A stretch of 64,000 bases of DNA from Amoebidium appalachense (lineage: Eukaryota > Ichthyosporea). This document shows, one piece after another, positions 1 to 29,457 of the stretch. Made by a program: the position numbers and the translations under genes. The first letter of the stretch is position 1, and the number at the start of each line of letters is the position of its first letter. The stretch is taken from contig CAVNZM010000001.1 of NCBI GenBank assembly GCA_963693365.1, positions 248,001 through 312,000 of the forward strand. The letters run 5' to 3'. Below the pieces are notes generated by a model that was not told the origin of the DNA, ran no database searches, and saw nothing but the letters and a program-made list of their open reading frames with translations.

Positions 1-303
1 CCCCCCCCCCCCCCCCTCCCTCTCCCCTCCCGCATTTACAGGTCTGCGCCTAGTTCTTCTTTAGGCATTATGAACGTTATGTTCACTACGCCAAACAGAC
101 CGCCAGCTATCGCTCTGGCTTTTTAATGCTACATCATTTGGTAGAATAGAACTGCCTATGCGTAGCTTGTGCCAAAGTTAACAGGTGATCAATTGTTCCC
201 ATACGAATTGCCCTAATATTGTACGGGTTTCATCTCTTGCCCTCGCAGATCACTACATGTCGCTTTGCTTTTCCCACTGTGTCTAACTCATCTTCATCAC
301 CAG
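1..303. other. probable upstream intron sequence
   Basis: This stretch opens with a C run and leads to the acceptor at 301-303 of the first exon I can support. I could not place an ATAD2 exon here. A short open stretch after a TTTAG near 66 does not resemble the family. Confidence 0.4.
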
Positions 304-702
304 GCGCAAGTGACTATGGTCTATGACATAGTGGCTGCTATGCTTCCCTGGGTCTGCCCTGGCTCAGCCCCGCAAGAGGACATATATGAGTAGGTGCACC
401 ACTGGCTCATGATATCCTACAGTGTCCGTAAAGCTACTAAAACACCATGTTCACCATGATCCAGGAATGCATGCATACACTCATATACATGCATGTGTGA
501 GGTTCTGATAATACAAACACGGCCAAACAAAGCATCCAACCAGTGTGTGTACATGCATGCGCACCCACTCGCTCATTCACTCGCTCAATTACTCCCTCAA
601 TCAATGACTCACTCAACTCAGCCACTCACTCACCAACCCAATCACATGCATGCAGACGTGTGTGTGTGTGTGTGCGTGCACACACACACGCACGCGCGCA
701 CA

Positions 703-740
<38 letters not shown>

Positions 741-3019
741 GAGAGGGGGGGTGGGGGGATGGGGGAAGTGGAGGGGTCACCTCATCCCTATTTTATGTGG
801 TATGGAACATAATCCTGAATTTCAGGTGCTCCTGAATGTGGGGGAAATGGTTATGTATACCCACTACCCACACATTGCCCGCTAACTCCTCAATCATCAG
901 GATTGATGAGTCCGGAGAGGGTGTGCTGATGCAGACGTTCAATCCCCACCGTCCAGCCAACCACATCAACTCAGTCTCTCCACGCTTGTTGATTGGTGGA
1001 GGAGTGTATGCAACCCCATCCCTGCATGAAAATGCCCAGGATACTGATACAATTCTTAACATGCTCTCGTTTTCAAAATCGGTGGTTTATTTGCCTCATA
1101 TGTGAGGGGGCTCTGTGTGTGTGTGGGAGAGACCATTCGTATTCGCATGAGTGTTGTGTGCATGCTTGTACATGTGTGTGTGTGTGTGCATGTGGCTCCA
1201 AGTGTGCATGGTTGTTTGTGTATAGTGTTCGTGTGTGCGTATTTGTTTTGTGATCGTGTCTGTGGGTGTGTGGGTGTGATTGTCTTTCTGTCTGCGAGGA
1301 GATATGCATTAGGGGTCTGGAATCTGCTACTCTACTGTTCTCCATATCTTTCCTCAAGAGCTTGTTGTTTGTGAATATCCATGCCTTCCCGCTGGAGGGG
1401 GTATTGGCTGAAGATGTTCTGCAGTGGAGCAGGACAGAGCAAGTACGTAGGGCCAGCAGTGCTGTGCATGCTGGAGCCCCTGCCCATCTTCTCCCTGGAC
1501 CTGCCCAGCCTCATGGCCCCCGGTGACAACGCCACGGCATCAACAGAGGAGGTGGGGATGGCATGTTTATGTATGTTAGGTGGCTGGAGCACATTTATTC
1601 TCTCCTCTGGCATATCTCGTAGCAAGGAAATGTTACATATGAATGCCAACTGTTCTGTTTGGTGTGGTTGTTGATGATAGTTTTCTCCACTTGCACGGCC
1701 ATGCCATGCATTAGTGTTGATACGATTGTTAACCCTACAGGCGCTTGTGCGTGTGCTGCGTGAAGCACAGAAGAAGGCTCCTGCAGTGCTGTACATCCCC
1801 CACATCGGCCAGTGGTGGCGTATGGTCTCGGACCAGCTCAAGAACATACTATGGGTAGATTTCAATAGCCCCCCGCCTCCCCCCACCACGCACGCACGCA
1901 CACACGCACTCACTCCCTCACTCACTCACTCACTCACTCACTCACTCACTCAGTCACTCGTAGGAATAATAATGAATGAATGATATACAATAAAATCAAG
2001 GGGAAAAAAAGATGGAAAAAGAAAGAAAGAACGGGGGGGAGGGGGGCAGGGGGAGGGGGGAGGGGGGAGGGGGGGGGGGGGGGGGAAGAAAAGAAAGCAG
2101 GAAGAAGAAAAGAGATAGAAAAATAAAATCCAACACCACCACCATCACCGATAAAGAGATGAAGTTAATGTAATCTGCTTACAGACCGACCTTACTGCTA
2201 GGTTCCATTGAAGTATGAGTGGATTATGAATTCATTGGGTTGTTTGTGAAAATTAGCCGGTGGCATCGTGTGTGCTTTAAGTTGAGGCTTTCAAAGTCCA
2301 ACGGTTTGTGGTGGTTTATGGACAGAGTCAGGTAGAATTTAGAAAGCAAGCCGTGGCCTATACGATGGACTCATGGGTTTCCACCCAGATTGTTGGATAT
2401 GTGGTTTGGTTTGAGGTTTTTTGTGCCTATGGTGTTTGCCGGCCGGGTGGGTTTGCCGACCGGGTGGACATGTGTGTGGGCAGGCGGGCGCTCGAGGAGC
2501 GGAGAGGAAGAGGGGGGGGGGGAGGGGGGGGGGGGGGGGCAAAAATAGTCTGTAGAGAGGCATACATATGTAAATCTAACACCTTACAGAGCGTACTGGA
2601 GGATGTGCCCAGCCAAGCTACCCTCCTGCTGGTGGCTACCTGCAATCATCCGTGCAGCCAGGCACCAAGCGACATCATGCAGGTGTGTGCTGCTGTGTCT
2701 GTGTGATGTACTATTGTTTGTGAGAGCTATATCTCTATGGTACAATAGAGTCACCTGCCTGTCCATTGTGGGACACAATCATTCGCTGCCAGCTGATCTA
2801 TGCAACATCATCTTTGTGGTGACGGGGCAGGCTTGTTGCATTCCAAAAATCAATCAGCCATGCCAACAGGCTACTCTGGAAGATGCATACACGGGCATGG
2901 GGTACGTGTTGTTGAGGTGCTTTATTAACACACATCGATCGATTATATCCCGATGCCAAACGCCAGCATAGTTCACGTTCTATCACCGACTTTCTTTTTT
3001 TTGTTTTCCTTTTTTTGTG

Positions 3020-3051
<32 letters not shown>

Positions 3052-3314
3052 GGAGGTGGAGGAACAGGGGGGGGGGTCATTGGCCCAACGAGGTCATGAA
3101 GTGTTCATGAACAACTTGTTCTGTGTGTACACAGGTGTTTTACCCCAGCCAGCACTGCGACATCGGCCTTCCAACAGCAGACATGCGCAGAGCATTCTTT
3201 GCTGACCTACCGGCACACATCGCTCAGCCCCCACCGGTAACCTGCCCTGCATGCACACATGCACATATGCGCGCACACACACACTCACACACGCACACAC
3301 GCACTCACACACAC

Positions 3315-3377
<63 letters not shown>

Positions 3378-3632
3378 AGCATGTGTGAGCACTGTGTTGA
3401 GCACATGCACACTCCTTCTCACACACACAGCACACATCCCCCCCCCCCCCCCCCCCCCCGCCCCGCCCCGCCCCGCCCTGCCCCGCCCCGCCCCGCCCCC
3501 TGTCTCTCGCGCCCTCCCCGTGGCCCATCGCCTGGACCTCATACAGTAACTCGCCAAATGCTGCACATCAAAGGCATTCTAATCAGCAGAAAAGTTCTTC
3601 TAGTGTTTTTTTTTGTTTTTTGTGTTTTTTGT

Positions 3633-3696
<64 letters not shown>

Positions 3697-6342
3697 GACA
3701 CTCTAAGCCGATCGTGGTTGGCTTCGCTTTGTTTCGTGCCTTTTTTTTAATAGGACTGTCAGGCTGTAGGAAGACTGCGTGTGCATGTGCATATTGGCTA
3801 CTGTGGACATGGATCCGTAACATTGCCTTGCACTTGCCAACGTTCTTGCCTTGAGCCTTACCCCCCACCCCTCTCCCCCCAGCTACCCGTGTTGGCTGAG
3901 TCCCTGCCTGCGCTTGCCACAGCTGTGGCCTCAGTGGGGGAGAGGGAGGTGACGGAGAGAGAGGTGGAGAGCTTACGGCACCACTGTGAAACAGTCATGC
4001 GCCAGTTGAGAATATTCCTGAGAGAGGTGGGTTGTGCGAGGGAGGGGAGGGTCGGCCTGCTGCTCCTGTGTGGTATTACTTCGTGTTGGTGCGAGAGCAT
4101 GCCCTTTTTGTGTCAAACTAGAGCAGTCACAGCCAGTTAGATCTAGTGGCATGCAAGGAAGTTATCCCGGTGGAACTGACGAAGCTATATGTATGCCATT
4201 GCTACCCGGTTTGCTCAGTGGCCGAGCTATGCCTGAGACCCCCCCCCCCCCCCCCCTTGTTTCCTTGTACTTCATTCGTGCCTTCACTAGTTGAGTTCAG
4301 TAGTACTACGGCTGCCTTGTTAGCTTTTGGTACGAACTCTCATGTGTTAAATCTATTCACATGGTTATGTGATGGGGAAATGTGCAATCGTAATGGTGTG
4401 CTCACACAAATATCCCTGCAGACCACCGAGCGCTTGCTCAAGGATCGAAGGTTCAAGATCTTTGCTACGCCCGTCAGTGAAGTCGGTATGCTGTACTTGT
4501 TAGTGTGTGTTTGTGTTTTTAAGCAGTTTGCATGTATTGGTTATCAACATGGAAGTCCCATGTCTTTTTCATGGTGAAATCAAATGTCGTCTTCATGGTT
4601 GTTTGTGCTTAGCAACATGCTGAAAGGAGAAGAGAGAAGGGGATGAGGGGTACTTGACCCTGAAATATCGGTCTGTGTGGTCATGACTCGTGGATTATTT
4701 GTTATGTGCATGTGATGTATGCACACACAAAGGCTGCTGAGTGATGGGGCCGCATGTGTGAATCTCTAGTCTCTCGAAGGGTGTGGTTGCTCTTAGTGGG
4801 TATTGTGCTCAGGCATCAGCTGTGAGCACAAATTCAACTGCGTTCAGTTGGCCCATAACAATTACGTGGCGATTTGGGGATGAGTGGTGTGCGCATGTTT
4901 TCTGTGTGAAGGTTGAGGGTATGCTAGTGTGAAGGCGTGTGAAGGTGGGAGGGAAGGCGGGATACAGAAGGCTGTCGGTATGTGGTAAGAGTGTTCAATG
5001 GAGATTGGGCAATGTGGATGTAGCAATAAATCTACGTAAGTGGGAAGGGTGCTTGAGTGGGTGGTTGAATTGGGTTGTGTGTGTATTTTGTGTATTTGCT
5101 TTCATGTTTGCGTGGCCATGTGTGTGTTTGCATGCACAGGTTTCTGTACGTATTGGTTTTATTTGTGTGTGTGCCGCACACAAGTTCCACATGCACACAC
5201 AGCGCGCACACACACACACACACACATCTAACAACACGGTCTTCCAGAGTTTGCCGACTACTACGACATCATCCAAGACCCCATGGACCTCTCCAGCATG
5301 CTATGCAAGGTAAAGAAGTTGCTCACGTGCTCCCTGCACCAACATGTACGCGTGCACTTTCACACCTGGTCGTGCACACTCTCACAGCCGCTTGCCTTAT
5401 GCCGTTTCTGAATGGTTGCCTGTGGTTACCTCTTCAGCTTCTTGTCCTCTGGGCAGTCTTTGATGCTTCTTCCCTTCATGCACCCACCCACCCAGGCACT
5501 CTACCCTCTATCCGGCCTTCTGCCTCTTAGCCCACTTCATGTTGCAATATCTCTTTCTTTTTTGGCTTCAAGATTCCGTCAGGCTCCCCTCCGGTGGCCT
5601 CCAGTTATGAGCACAATGATAGCGTACCCGACACTTTGGTAAGTTTGGCAGTACATGACTATGTTTTACTGGGGGGGGGGGGGGGGGGGGGGGGGGGGGA
5701 TTAAACTTCTCTGCGTACTGATTTTGCCCCGCAGATCGACAACCGGGAGTACCAGCACCCCAAACAGTTTCTTGAGGACATTGATCTGATTGTTGCCAAC
5801 GCAAAACTCTACAACGCTACTGGAGACCCTGTCATACACAGGGTGCGTAGGGAGGGGGGGGGGGGGGGGGGTTTGAGTTATTTCTCTGCATGTTGAATGA
5901 TGTGTGTGTGTGTGTGCGTGCATATGTGTGTGTGTGTGTGTGTGTTTGTATAAAACGAAATCTCGGCATGAACAAAGGGATTGTTGACAACACTCGTTTC
6001 ACATAACCACCTTCTATATTGCATGCAGTCTTGCCACTTCCCTATGGTGGCTCCTTTCCTTGCTCGCACTGCCCCAGTCATACTTTTGTTATCTTTCCTT
6101 TCATTCTGTTCGGTCCCTCCCACCTGTGCGCCCACTCTTGCCCCCTTATAAAACACCGTCTTCCGTGTTGCATGCATCGACCACTTGTATTGACTGTCTT
6201 TCATCAGAGCCTGGCGCTTCAAGACATGGCCTACACGCTGGTGGATGATCTGACAGATGAATTTGTGGCTGCATGCGAAGAGATCACAGATGTGGTCAAG
6301 AAAATAGGTGCCCCCCCCCCCCTCCCCCCCCTTCTTGCGCGC

Positions 6343-6373
<31 letters not shown>

Positions 6374-6939
6374 TTTCCAAAAAAAAAAAAGAAAGAAAAG
6401 AAAAAAAGAAAAGAAAAGAAAAGAAAAGAAACGGTAAGAAAAACCTGTGCCACACAAACACTCATACCCACACAAACCCCAATTCACCTCCTACATTCCC
6501 TCCCACTTTTCCCCACTCCCTCTTAATACACAGACTCTCATGCAGAATTATATAACAATATTTAGCTGAGCAACCACAATCACAAATACACAGTGTGCAC
6601 GCCCATGCATGTGCTCACGGATACTTTTTGCTTGTGGATGTGAAGATTGTGTGTGAAAAGTGTTGTGTTGTCAGGTTATTTTAGGTCTAAGGGTGGTGGC
6701 AAGTCTTCAGACGGTGTGTGGGTTGACAACTGTGTGCATTGCAGAGAAAGCCGAGGCCCAGTTAAGAACAAAGTCAAAGACACCGAAGGATTCTCAACGA
6801 GAGCAGAGCTTCCCAGAACCAAGGTGGGCATTAACGATTAATGATGTACACTGAAGGAGATGTGTGGATATATTCGTTGTTCACTCCTGTTTCGCGCGCA
6901 CACTATGCACTAACGCAAGCGCACGTGTGTGTGTTGGTG

Positions 6940-6984
<45 letters not shown>

Positions 6985-7787
6985 TGAGCGCCCTGATAAC
7001 AAGCCCACTCGCAGTTGCGGTGTTGGCCCTACCGGTACCATTTCTTGTCGGCTTTCTGTCCTGTGCTCATCTGTCCCAGGCGGGCAAGTCATCGTGTTTA
7101 CATCAGTGTGCAGTATCATGTACTGGCATCTAGCCAGGATTCATTGTTGCTGTGTATGTTATCGCAAGCTATTCCCAATGTCCGTCAGGGAGGAAGGGGA
7201 AAGGTGCAGGCAGCGACAGGGAGTTCCTTTGGGGAGAAGGCGGATGGTAGAGAATGGAGAGAAAGCCACTGAGACTTCTGGAGAGTTGGCGGGGGGTGGA
7301 GAAGGAGAGACAGTAGCGAGAGAAAAGAGAGATGATGGAACCCCTTCTCCTCCCCCCAATCCCGCCAACCCCACTCCGCGTCCTGTCTCCCCCCCCTCCC
7401 CTCCCCCCCCCCCCCCCTACCGGGCCACCTCCCCCATTCCCCGCAGCTACTCTACCCCACCAAGCCACTCCCCCCCTTCCACACGTGTCACATATACCAC
7501 GTTTGCCGTCACATATAGTCCATGCATCTGTGCTTATGTCATATCAATATGCCCAGGGGTGTGCGGTCCAGCCTCCGGGTCAGGGGAGTGGAGCCCAAGC
7601 TGCCAGCTGTGATTCCCTCCCAGCTGCAACCATTCTCTCCTGCGGTCAGGAACAAGAGCCCCAAGGTAATCATCATCCAATGTGACCATGGGATGTGCTG
7701 ATGTGTGTTTGTTTTGCTTGTAAACGTGGGTGGGTGGGTGGGTGGGTGGGTGGGTGGGTGTGTGCGCGCGCGCGCGTGGTGGCAGTG

Positions 7788-7841
<54 letters not shown>

Positions 7842-9719
7842 GGGGATTACTTTCAGTGTGTTATGTGCATGGCATCAATCAACCTGTGTGGAGAGGCATA
7901 TACGGCCGTTGTGTGTTTTTCCACATGCCATGTTCTGCACTGACATACCAATTGCTGCAGTCGCAAGGTGAAGTCGAAGCCAACCCTGCTCAACCCACCT
8001 CCCCCGGCAATCTGCGCGTGAATCTCTTTGAGGAAAACGGGCAGGGAGAGGGGGCCACCACAGAGAAAGAAACCGTGCCGGTTAATGAAGAGCCCGGGGT
8101 AGGCGGGAAGGATGTAAATGAAGAAAAGGCAGGTCTTGAGGAGAAGGAAATGCAATCAAGTGATGGTGTTGCAGCACCCACAGAGACAACGCAAGTAGAG
8201 GTGGGTGGAGTGGTAGCAGAGGGTGAGCAACCAATGGATGTGTCAGAAAGTCACGTGAACGGAGAGGAAGAGGTGCAGGGCAAGGGCGTTGAAGGTGCTT
8301 CGGTGGATAATACGGCATCGGTGGGAGGTGAGGCTTTGGGAAGTGCAGAGCAGGAACACGGGGATGAGGGAATGAAGATGTCGGCACAGAAAACGTCGGG
8401 GCAGAGGGGAAGGAAGAGGTCACGCAGAGGACGACCCCCCAAGGAAACCAGACACACGGAGGAGCGGGATGCAACCGAGAACGAAGGTATGTGCTCCCCC
8501 TTCTTAGAGAAGAAAGTGGCAGATTTTTAGATTTGGCAGGTTGTCAGAGTTCGGTGCGACCCGTACAATCACATGCATTTGCTGGGGCAGATATTTTGTT
8601 ATCAGTCCACCCACATGGACCTATCGTGTCCGGCTTGAATAATTGAAGTAATGTTGTACCCTACAAACGAACATGTGCACCCAGCCGTGTGCTGGTCTGT
8701 GGCGTGATTTACTCTTGTCCGATTTTTTTCTTATCTGTGCCATGTACTCGTGCCTGCTACGTGCCTAACCATCAGGCATGGTGTATGTTTTTTTTGCATC
8801 GCGTCACAATGGCATGTGATATCTCGATCAGTCTGCCGGCATTTATGTGCGTCTCTCAACACCCAACTACCCACCTTAATCAATCTACTTCTCCCAATGC
8901 CCAGCTCCCCAGCCATTGGAGCCCCGGCCTCCACCACCACCGCGCATTCGCCCTGATGTGACCCTCGACCAATCACGTGCATCCGATCTCGTTGATCGGA
9001 TCGTGTCTTCCACTGAGGGCATGGCTGTGGATCGGCTGGAGGATTTGAGAGCTGCACTCTATCGGCAGGTGTATGTGCACAGGCATGAGACCGACCGCAA
9101 TATTCTCCTCGAGGTGAGTGGGGTGTGTCAGCCGATTATCTTGTGTTGCTGCGTTTGTGTTTTGTCTTACGCCTGTGCTTGTGAGTGCGTGTGTGTGTTT
9201 CTGTGTGTGCAGGGATGGGCAGGCAGGTGGGCATGGGTGTGGGTGGGTGCGGTTGTTCGAGTGGAGGTGGGGGAAGAGGTGTGGGGCAAACAACGGGTGT
9301 CCACAAGGGATTCTGCTCAGGCATGTTTTTACCATGAGTGGATTCGAATGAGAAAAAAATGAATAGCCTGTATCTTTGCCTTCCCCCCTCCCCCCCCCCC
9401 CCCCCCAAAAGAAAAAAAAAAAAAAAAAAAAAAAAACACCACCACCACCCACCCACACCCTCTCCCTGCCCTTCCTTCCTCCCTCCGTGCCATTCACTTA
9501 AGTGCAAACCAACCCAATCGTTGGCCCGCCTCCTGCTGTTATTTTTGTTAGACAATCCCTTCGCAATCGCTCCTACCCCTTAGCGATCTAAAGTCTCATC
9601 ACCCAAGGTTTTTGCCATAGCTCTCATTTCATGGTATGTGCACAATGTACTAATGGTATTCCACGCAGGGACTGGAGAAGTGTCTGGATTCATTCGTCAA
9701 CGAAAGCATGAGTGACTGA
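304..9719 (+). CDS. ATAD2: ATAD2/Yta7-type AAA+ ATPase with bromodomain (3' part of gene)
   Basis: Acetyl-histone-reading AAA+ chromatin factor of the nucleus. Exons: 304-389, 901-1003, 1414-1551, 1741-1854, 2590-2682, 3135-3236, 3883-4026, 4422-4485, 5248-5309, 5735-5842, 6208-6307, 6745-6823, 7189-7486, 7557-7665, 7961 or 7968-8486, 8905-9113, 9669-9719. The first exons encode the degenerate second AAA domain (SPRLLIGG, then APAVLYIPHIGQWW). The bromodomain runs from 3883 to 6307: RFKIFATPV, then DYYDIIQDPMDLSSML, then DIDLIVANAKLYN, whose last Asn is the expected acetyl-lysine contact. An acidic linker with an AT-hook-like RKRSRRGRPPK follows near 8410. The short C-terminal helical segment (YRQVYVHRHETDRNILLE, then GLEKCLDSFVNESMSD, stop) matches the ATAD2 tail. 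Splice phases agree throughout, except that the frame of exon 7557-7665 and the start of the next exon are ambiguous. The N-terminus and first AAA domain lie outside the window. Confidence 0.9.
3286..3375. repeat. (CA)n microsatellite
   Basis: An almost pure CA dinucleotide run in the ATAD2 intron right after exon 3135-3236, followed by a C-rich block from 3440 to 3500. Translations of such tracts give His/Thr or Val/Cys polymers and are not genes. Confidence 0.95.
3640..3695. repeat. T-run/G-run composite homopolymer tract
   Basis: A T run passes directly into a run of about 31 G in an ATAD2 intron. It is one of many such composites. Others lie at 7797-7845, 14728-14776, 17863-17893, 35255-35307, 47685-47744, 50101-50138 and 59680-59778. 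The reversed C-run/A-run form occurs at 6345-6391, 9382-9435, 34527-34602 and 48553-48622. Confidence 0.9.
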
Positions 9720-10277
9720 TGGCAACATACCTCCACCACATTAACTATATGACACCATCAAACACGGGCCTTTAGGTTATTGGGTTGTATTTAAGATGTA
9801 TGCAGTAAGCACCACTTCTAACCTTGTGATGATTCTATAACGAGTTCTCGTTTGCTTGTAGAATGAATGTTTAAGCTTAGTTGAACGGGTATGAATGCCT
9901 GCATGTCGAAAAGCACAGAACAAATGGTGTTTGGAGAGTACAGAGAATGCTTATTCATAATTGTTTTCGTCCTTACTCGAACAACCATTCTGCTCTTCTT
10001 CTTGATTTAGCCCGTATTGCCTTCGAATTCATTAAGAATTTTACCCTTGGCCTGTAATGTCATCGCGTTTTTGTCTTGGGTTGTGATAGAATGGTCCCTA
10101 AGATTTGCTGCTGATTGATATCATTCTGCTGAATTCTGTATGAAGACTTCTGAACGGCGATGGTAATGCGACGTGTTTTCAGTAAATTTAAAATCAGCTT
10201 GGTCTGTGATCTGCTTCCTACTCTTGAGGATTGCTATACAGGTCCCGCTGACGCCAGGGGATTTCTTTTTTGTCGTT

Positions 10278-10312
<35 letters not shown>

Positions 10313-11528
10313 CACTAAACGAACTGCTGGTGAGTGGTTGCTGATAGGTGCATGCCTTTTGGTTGTGCTAGTGATGTACAGAAGGATTGGGGTGAAACCA
10401 GGTGTGTGGGTTTGTTTGTTTGTTTGTTTGTTTTGTTTTGTTTTGTTTTCGTTTTTTTTTTTGTTTTGTTTGTTTTTTGTTTTTGTTTTTTTTTGTTTTT
10501 TTTTTTGGGGGGGGGGGGGAATACACAAGCCTTTTGAATCACCTCATAGCAGCAGTTCATTAACATGTAGAGACTAATCACATCGGACCAAGTGCAACCA
10601 ATCGACAACAAAACAGCAGCAGGGGGGATGACGTTGACGCCGAGACGACCGGTTTTGCCCAATTATAACAGCTTGCAATCATGATGGCAATTTTGTGTAG
10701 GCTTATCAGCTGCTTTCGACAGCTACCCTGGCCTGCAGCTGGCCCCTTTCTGCCGTATGTAGTTAGTTACCAACGGCCTTTCAAACCTTGCAGCAGTGGC
10801 CGGATTTGTCTGGCCCCTGCTCCCTGGCCGCACTGGTCCGGCCATGCTGCTGCAGCGCTCCAAAGTATCTCATAATACGTTGTACACGTAGCACACAGGT
10901 GCACATACGCACACACATGCACGATGTCAAGCACGCACACAGGTTAATTACACTTATGTGCACGCATTTTCACATGTCAATTGTATGCAGACAGAGCAGT
11001 TAGTAATACCTGTTCACCACCACCACACACACTAGTCACCCGCGGGTGATTATTAATTTTTTTTGAGGACCGTGCCCTCCCCCCCCCCCCCCCCCCCCCC
11101 CCCCTCCCTCCCTCCCTCCCCCCTCCCCGCCTGAACTCGAAAAAATAAAAAAACCCCAACTAAATGTGGGGACGACTCTGCATATATGTACATGTACGCA
11201 GTATAGATCTATATACTGTCTAGAACACCGGGGGTGGCAGATATTCTGAAGTATGACAATGGCGGTACCCCCCCCCCCCCCCCCCCCCCCCCCCCCACCC
11301 CCCACCCACCCACTTGATCATGATGCGGTGAGGGCCACCGTAGCGGTGTCGGGCCATGAAGCCTTAGCTAATTGTCTCGCACTATAATTGTGCTTGTGCT
11401 TCAAGTTACTAATCGTTTATTTAATGTTTTCACGGAATTGGGGGGGGGGGGGGGGGGGGAGGATTCAAAGGGAAGGGTTTTCCATTTAAAACCCAACGTT
11501 GACCGGTACCGTACTTGAATAAGAAGCT

Positions 11529-11585
<57 letters not shown>

Positions 11586-12184
11586 GGGGCAACACACACG
11601 GACACACACACCACCACCACCACCACCACCACCCGTACTGTAACAGTAATCCTTATAATCGTAGGCCAGGGCCTGTGCAATTGTTTCAATGGGGAACGGG
11701 AAAAAAAGGGGGGGGGGAGGGAGGGGCGGTTCCTATTTAAATCCCTACTGGTACCGTACTTAAAGCTGCGGCCCCCCCTCCCCCAAACACACACGCACAC
11801 ATATCATACACAGTATCGTGATCACACCACCACTCCCACGTACCACCCACCCATATACCCAACTCACAAATAGATCACCCTCCCCCAACGGCAGGGTGAT
11901 TCACCCCCAATATATATCTGGGGAATATTCGTGATCATGATGTGACTATAAAAAATCAATTAACACCCTCACCAGCTGCGCAATGCCAATGGCATGCAGC
12001 TGCTTCAATTAATAGTATTATCCATAGTCAGAGATCAAATGCCACCATGATGACAGGTTTAGACCGTGGCGCTGTCTTCACTCCCTTCGAAATTGGAATT
12101 CCCTAGGCATAGCTATAGCTAAAAGTGAAGCGCCATTGGCCAGGCTGTACACTACGGACATTTATCATGAAGCCCAAGCCAGCC

Positions 12185-12217
<33 letters not shown>

Positions 12218-12700
12218 CCCGTTCACTGAACGCAATGCACACACACGTCACGTAATCGCAGACACACACACACACATAAGTACGCATTCACACACGGAGC
12301 ACACAGATCACACATGGGTCACACATTGTCCGACAAATGACATGGTGCATGCATGCCTACAGTGAGAGCACCTTTAGATTTACACATGAGGGTTGCATGG
12401 CGCGTGCACACAAACACACGTGTCACACGGACACACACACACACACACACACGCACACGTGTCACACACACACACACACACATGTACACACACACACACG
12501 CACACATGTGCGCGAGCGTGCGCGCGCCGCGCACAGTGGTAGTCGTAGTATGCGTGCACACGTCGCACTCAAGGCACGCACTGCATGGAGCTGTTTTCAA
12601 ATTTTCTCATGTAAGAAGAGCACTCAACGACGGTTTATTTCAACAGCATCATGCACAACATGATAGCAACATGCAGTCACATCCATAATTGTCACTAGTA
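9720..12700. other. convergent intergenic spacer, no gene seen
   Basis: This separates the 3' ends of the ATAD2-type and SND1 genes. It holds G or C runs at 10279-10310, 11082-11104, 11271-11296, 11441-11459, 11531-11583 and 12187-12216, a T-rich block at 10410-10519, and mixed CA/GT repeats at 12240-12520. No open frame here resembles a protein family. The two 3' UTRs must lie at its edges. Confidence 0.7.
11531..11583. repeat. 53-nt C homopolymer
   Basis: An uninterrupted run of 53 C in the convergent spacer. On the minus strand it is a long G run able to form quadruplex structures. Run lengths like this are also prone to assembly error. Confidence 0.95.
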
Positions 12701-12705
12701 GGCAT

Positions 12706-12711
12706 TTTATT
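12706..12711 (-). promoter_or_regulatory. polyadenylation signal of SND1
   Basis: AATAAA on the minus strand, about 60 nt downstream of the SND1 stop codon at 12771-12773. Position and exact consensus fit a cleavage and polyadenylation signal. Confidence 0.65.
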
Positions 12712-12770
12712 ACTAAAAAAAAGCAGGCACAGATTTTCTAGCGTCTAACACTGTCTTGAAGTAACAGCAT

Positions 12771-28572
<15,802 letters not shown>

Positions 28573-29457
28573 TTTGCTGAAATCTGCAAAGCTAACTAAT
28601 CTAAACAAGAAGGCGTGCCAAAACACAGCAACCTAAACGGGAGGGAATAAGGTAAAGAAAATAATGAGGGCCGGTCGGGCGTCACGATTTGATTTTGAAG
28701 CTGTTGGACCCGAAAAATGCGGCATGTGGGAAGAGGAACCTCGTTACCGGCAGAATACATTAACGAGGGAAAGGATTCACCTGTGACATGTACCACTCGC
28801 GTTTTCTTGTTTGAAATCTCTTATTATTCAAGACATATGACTTAGCAGTTTTGAGAACCTCGCTTTTTCTTTTTTTTACTTGTTCGGTGTCACGCTAACC
28901 CATGCACTTAAGTAAACCTTGAATGATCAGCTGTGCCCGGCACTCTGTGCAATTTTGCCATTAACGAGGGACAGCCTAGGGCGTTGTTATGGTTGGGATT
29001 TTTGCTTTGATCTAATTGGTTGCCAGTCGCACTCACGGCCATCTAGAAACACCAGGCCGTCAAAGGAACCGTCATCGGAATTTGCACATTTGTTTGCGCA
29101 AGATTTTTGGTCTCGGGGTTGGTGCGGCCTACTAAAATGGCGGGAATATGTTCTCCACAGATTTATTCGCCTTCGGCAGCAACGTGATCTACAAACGAGT
29201 TAAATTTCATCAATTTTTGTTTGACGTTTAACCTCTCTTTCGGCTCGGCCGATTGGTGATTTAGACCTACAAGAGTGCGGCCGATCGCCGGTCTGCTTAT
29301 GCGGCCGCACCCCCGAAAAAACCGCCGTACGTAGGTGTACTGTTTGAACACTGCCCTCGCAAAGACACCTATGGTTGCTGTGGCACCTGGATGGGCAATA
29401 TGCCCATGCCATGGCGTTGTATCTTTTTAGAGATGGTTAGTTTCCGCTTTAGAGATC
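28573..29457. promoter_or_regulatory. divergent intergenic region between SND1 and the THAP locus
   Basis: About 0.9 kb separates the SND1 start codon from the THAP-locus start codon on the opposite strand, so both promoters should lie here. It is largely free of simple repeats, in contrast to the introns. An open frame at 28919-29203 has no family resemblance. A 28-bp inverted-repeat arm lies at 29034-29061. Confidence 0.5.
29034..29061 (+). repeat. 28-bp inverted repeat, left arm
   Basis: It begins CACGGCCATCTAGAAAC and ends CAGGCCGTC. It is repeated in opposite orientation at 33148-33175 with one mismatch. Each arm also has its own ACGGCC/GGCCGT ends. Confidence 0.75.

Noticed and set aside
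28919-29203. Plus-strand 94-codon open frame
   Set aside because: No recognisable motif, no splice context, and it overlaps a repeat arm in the SND1/THAP divergent region.
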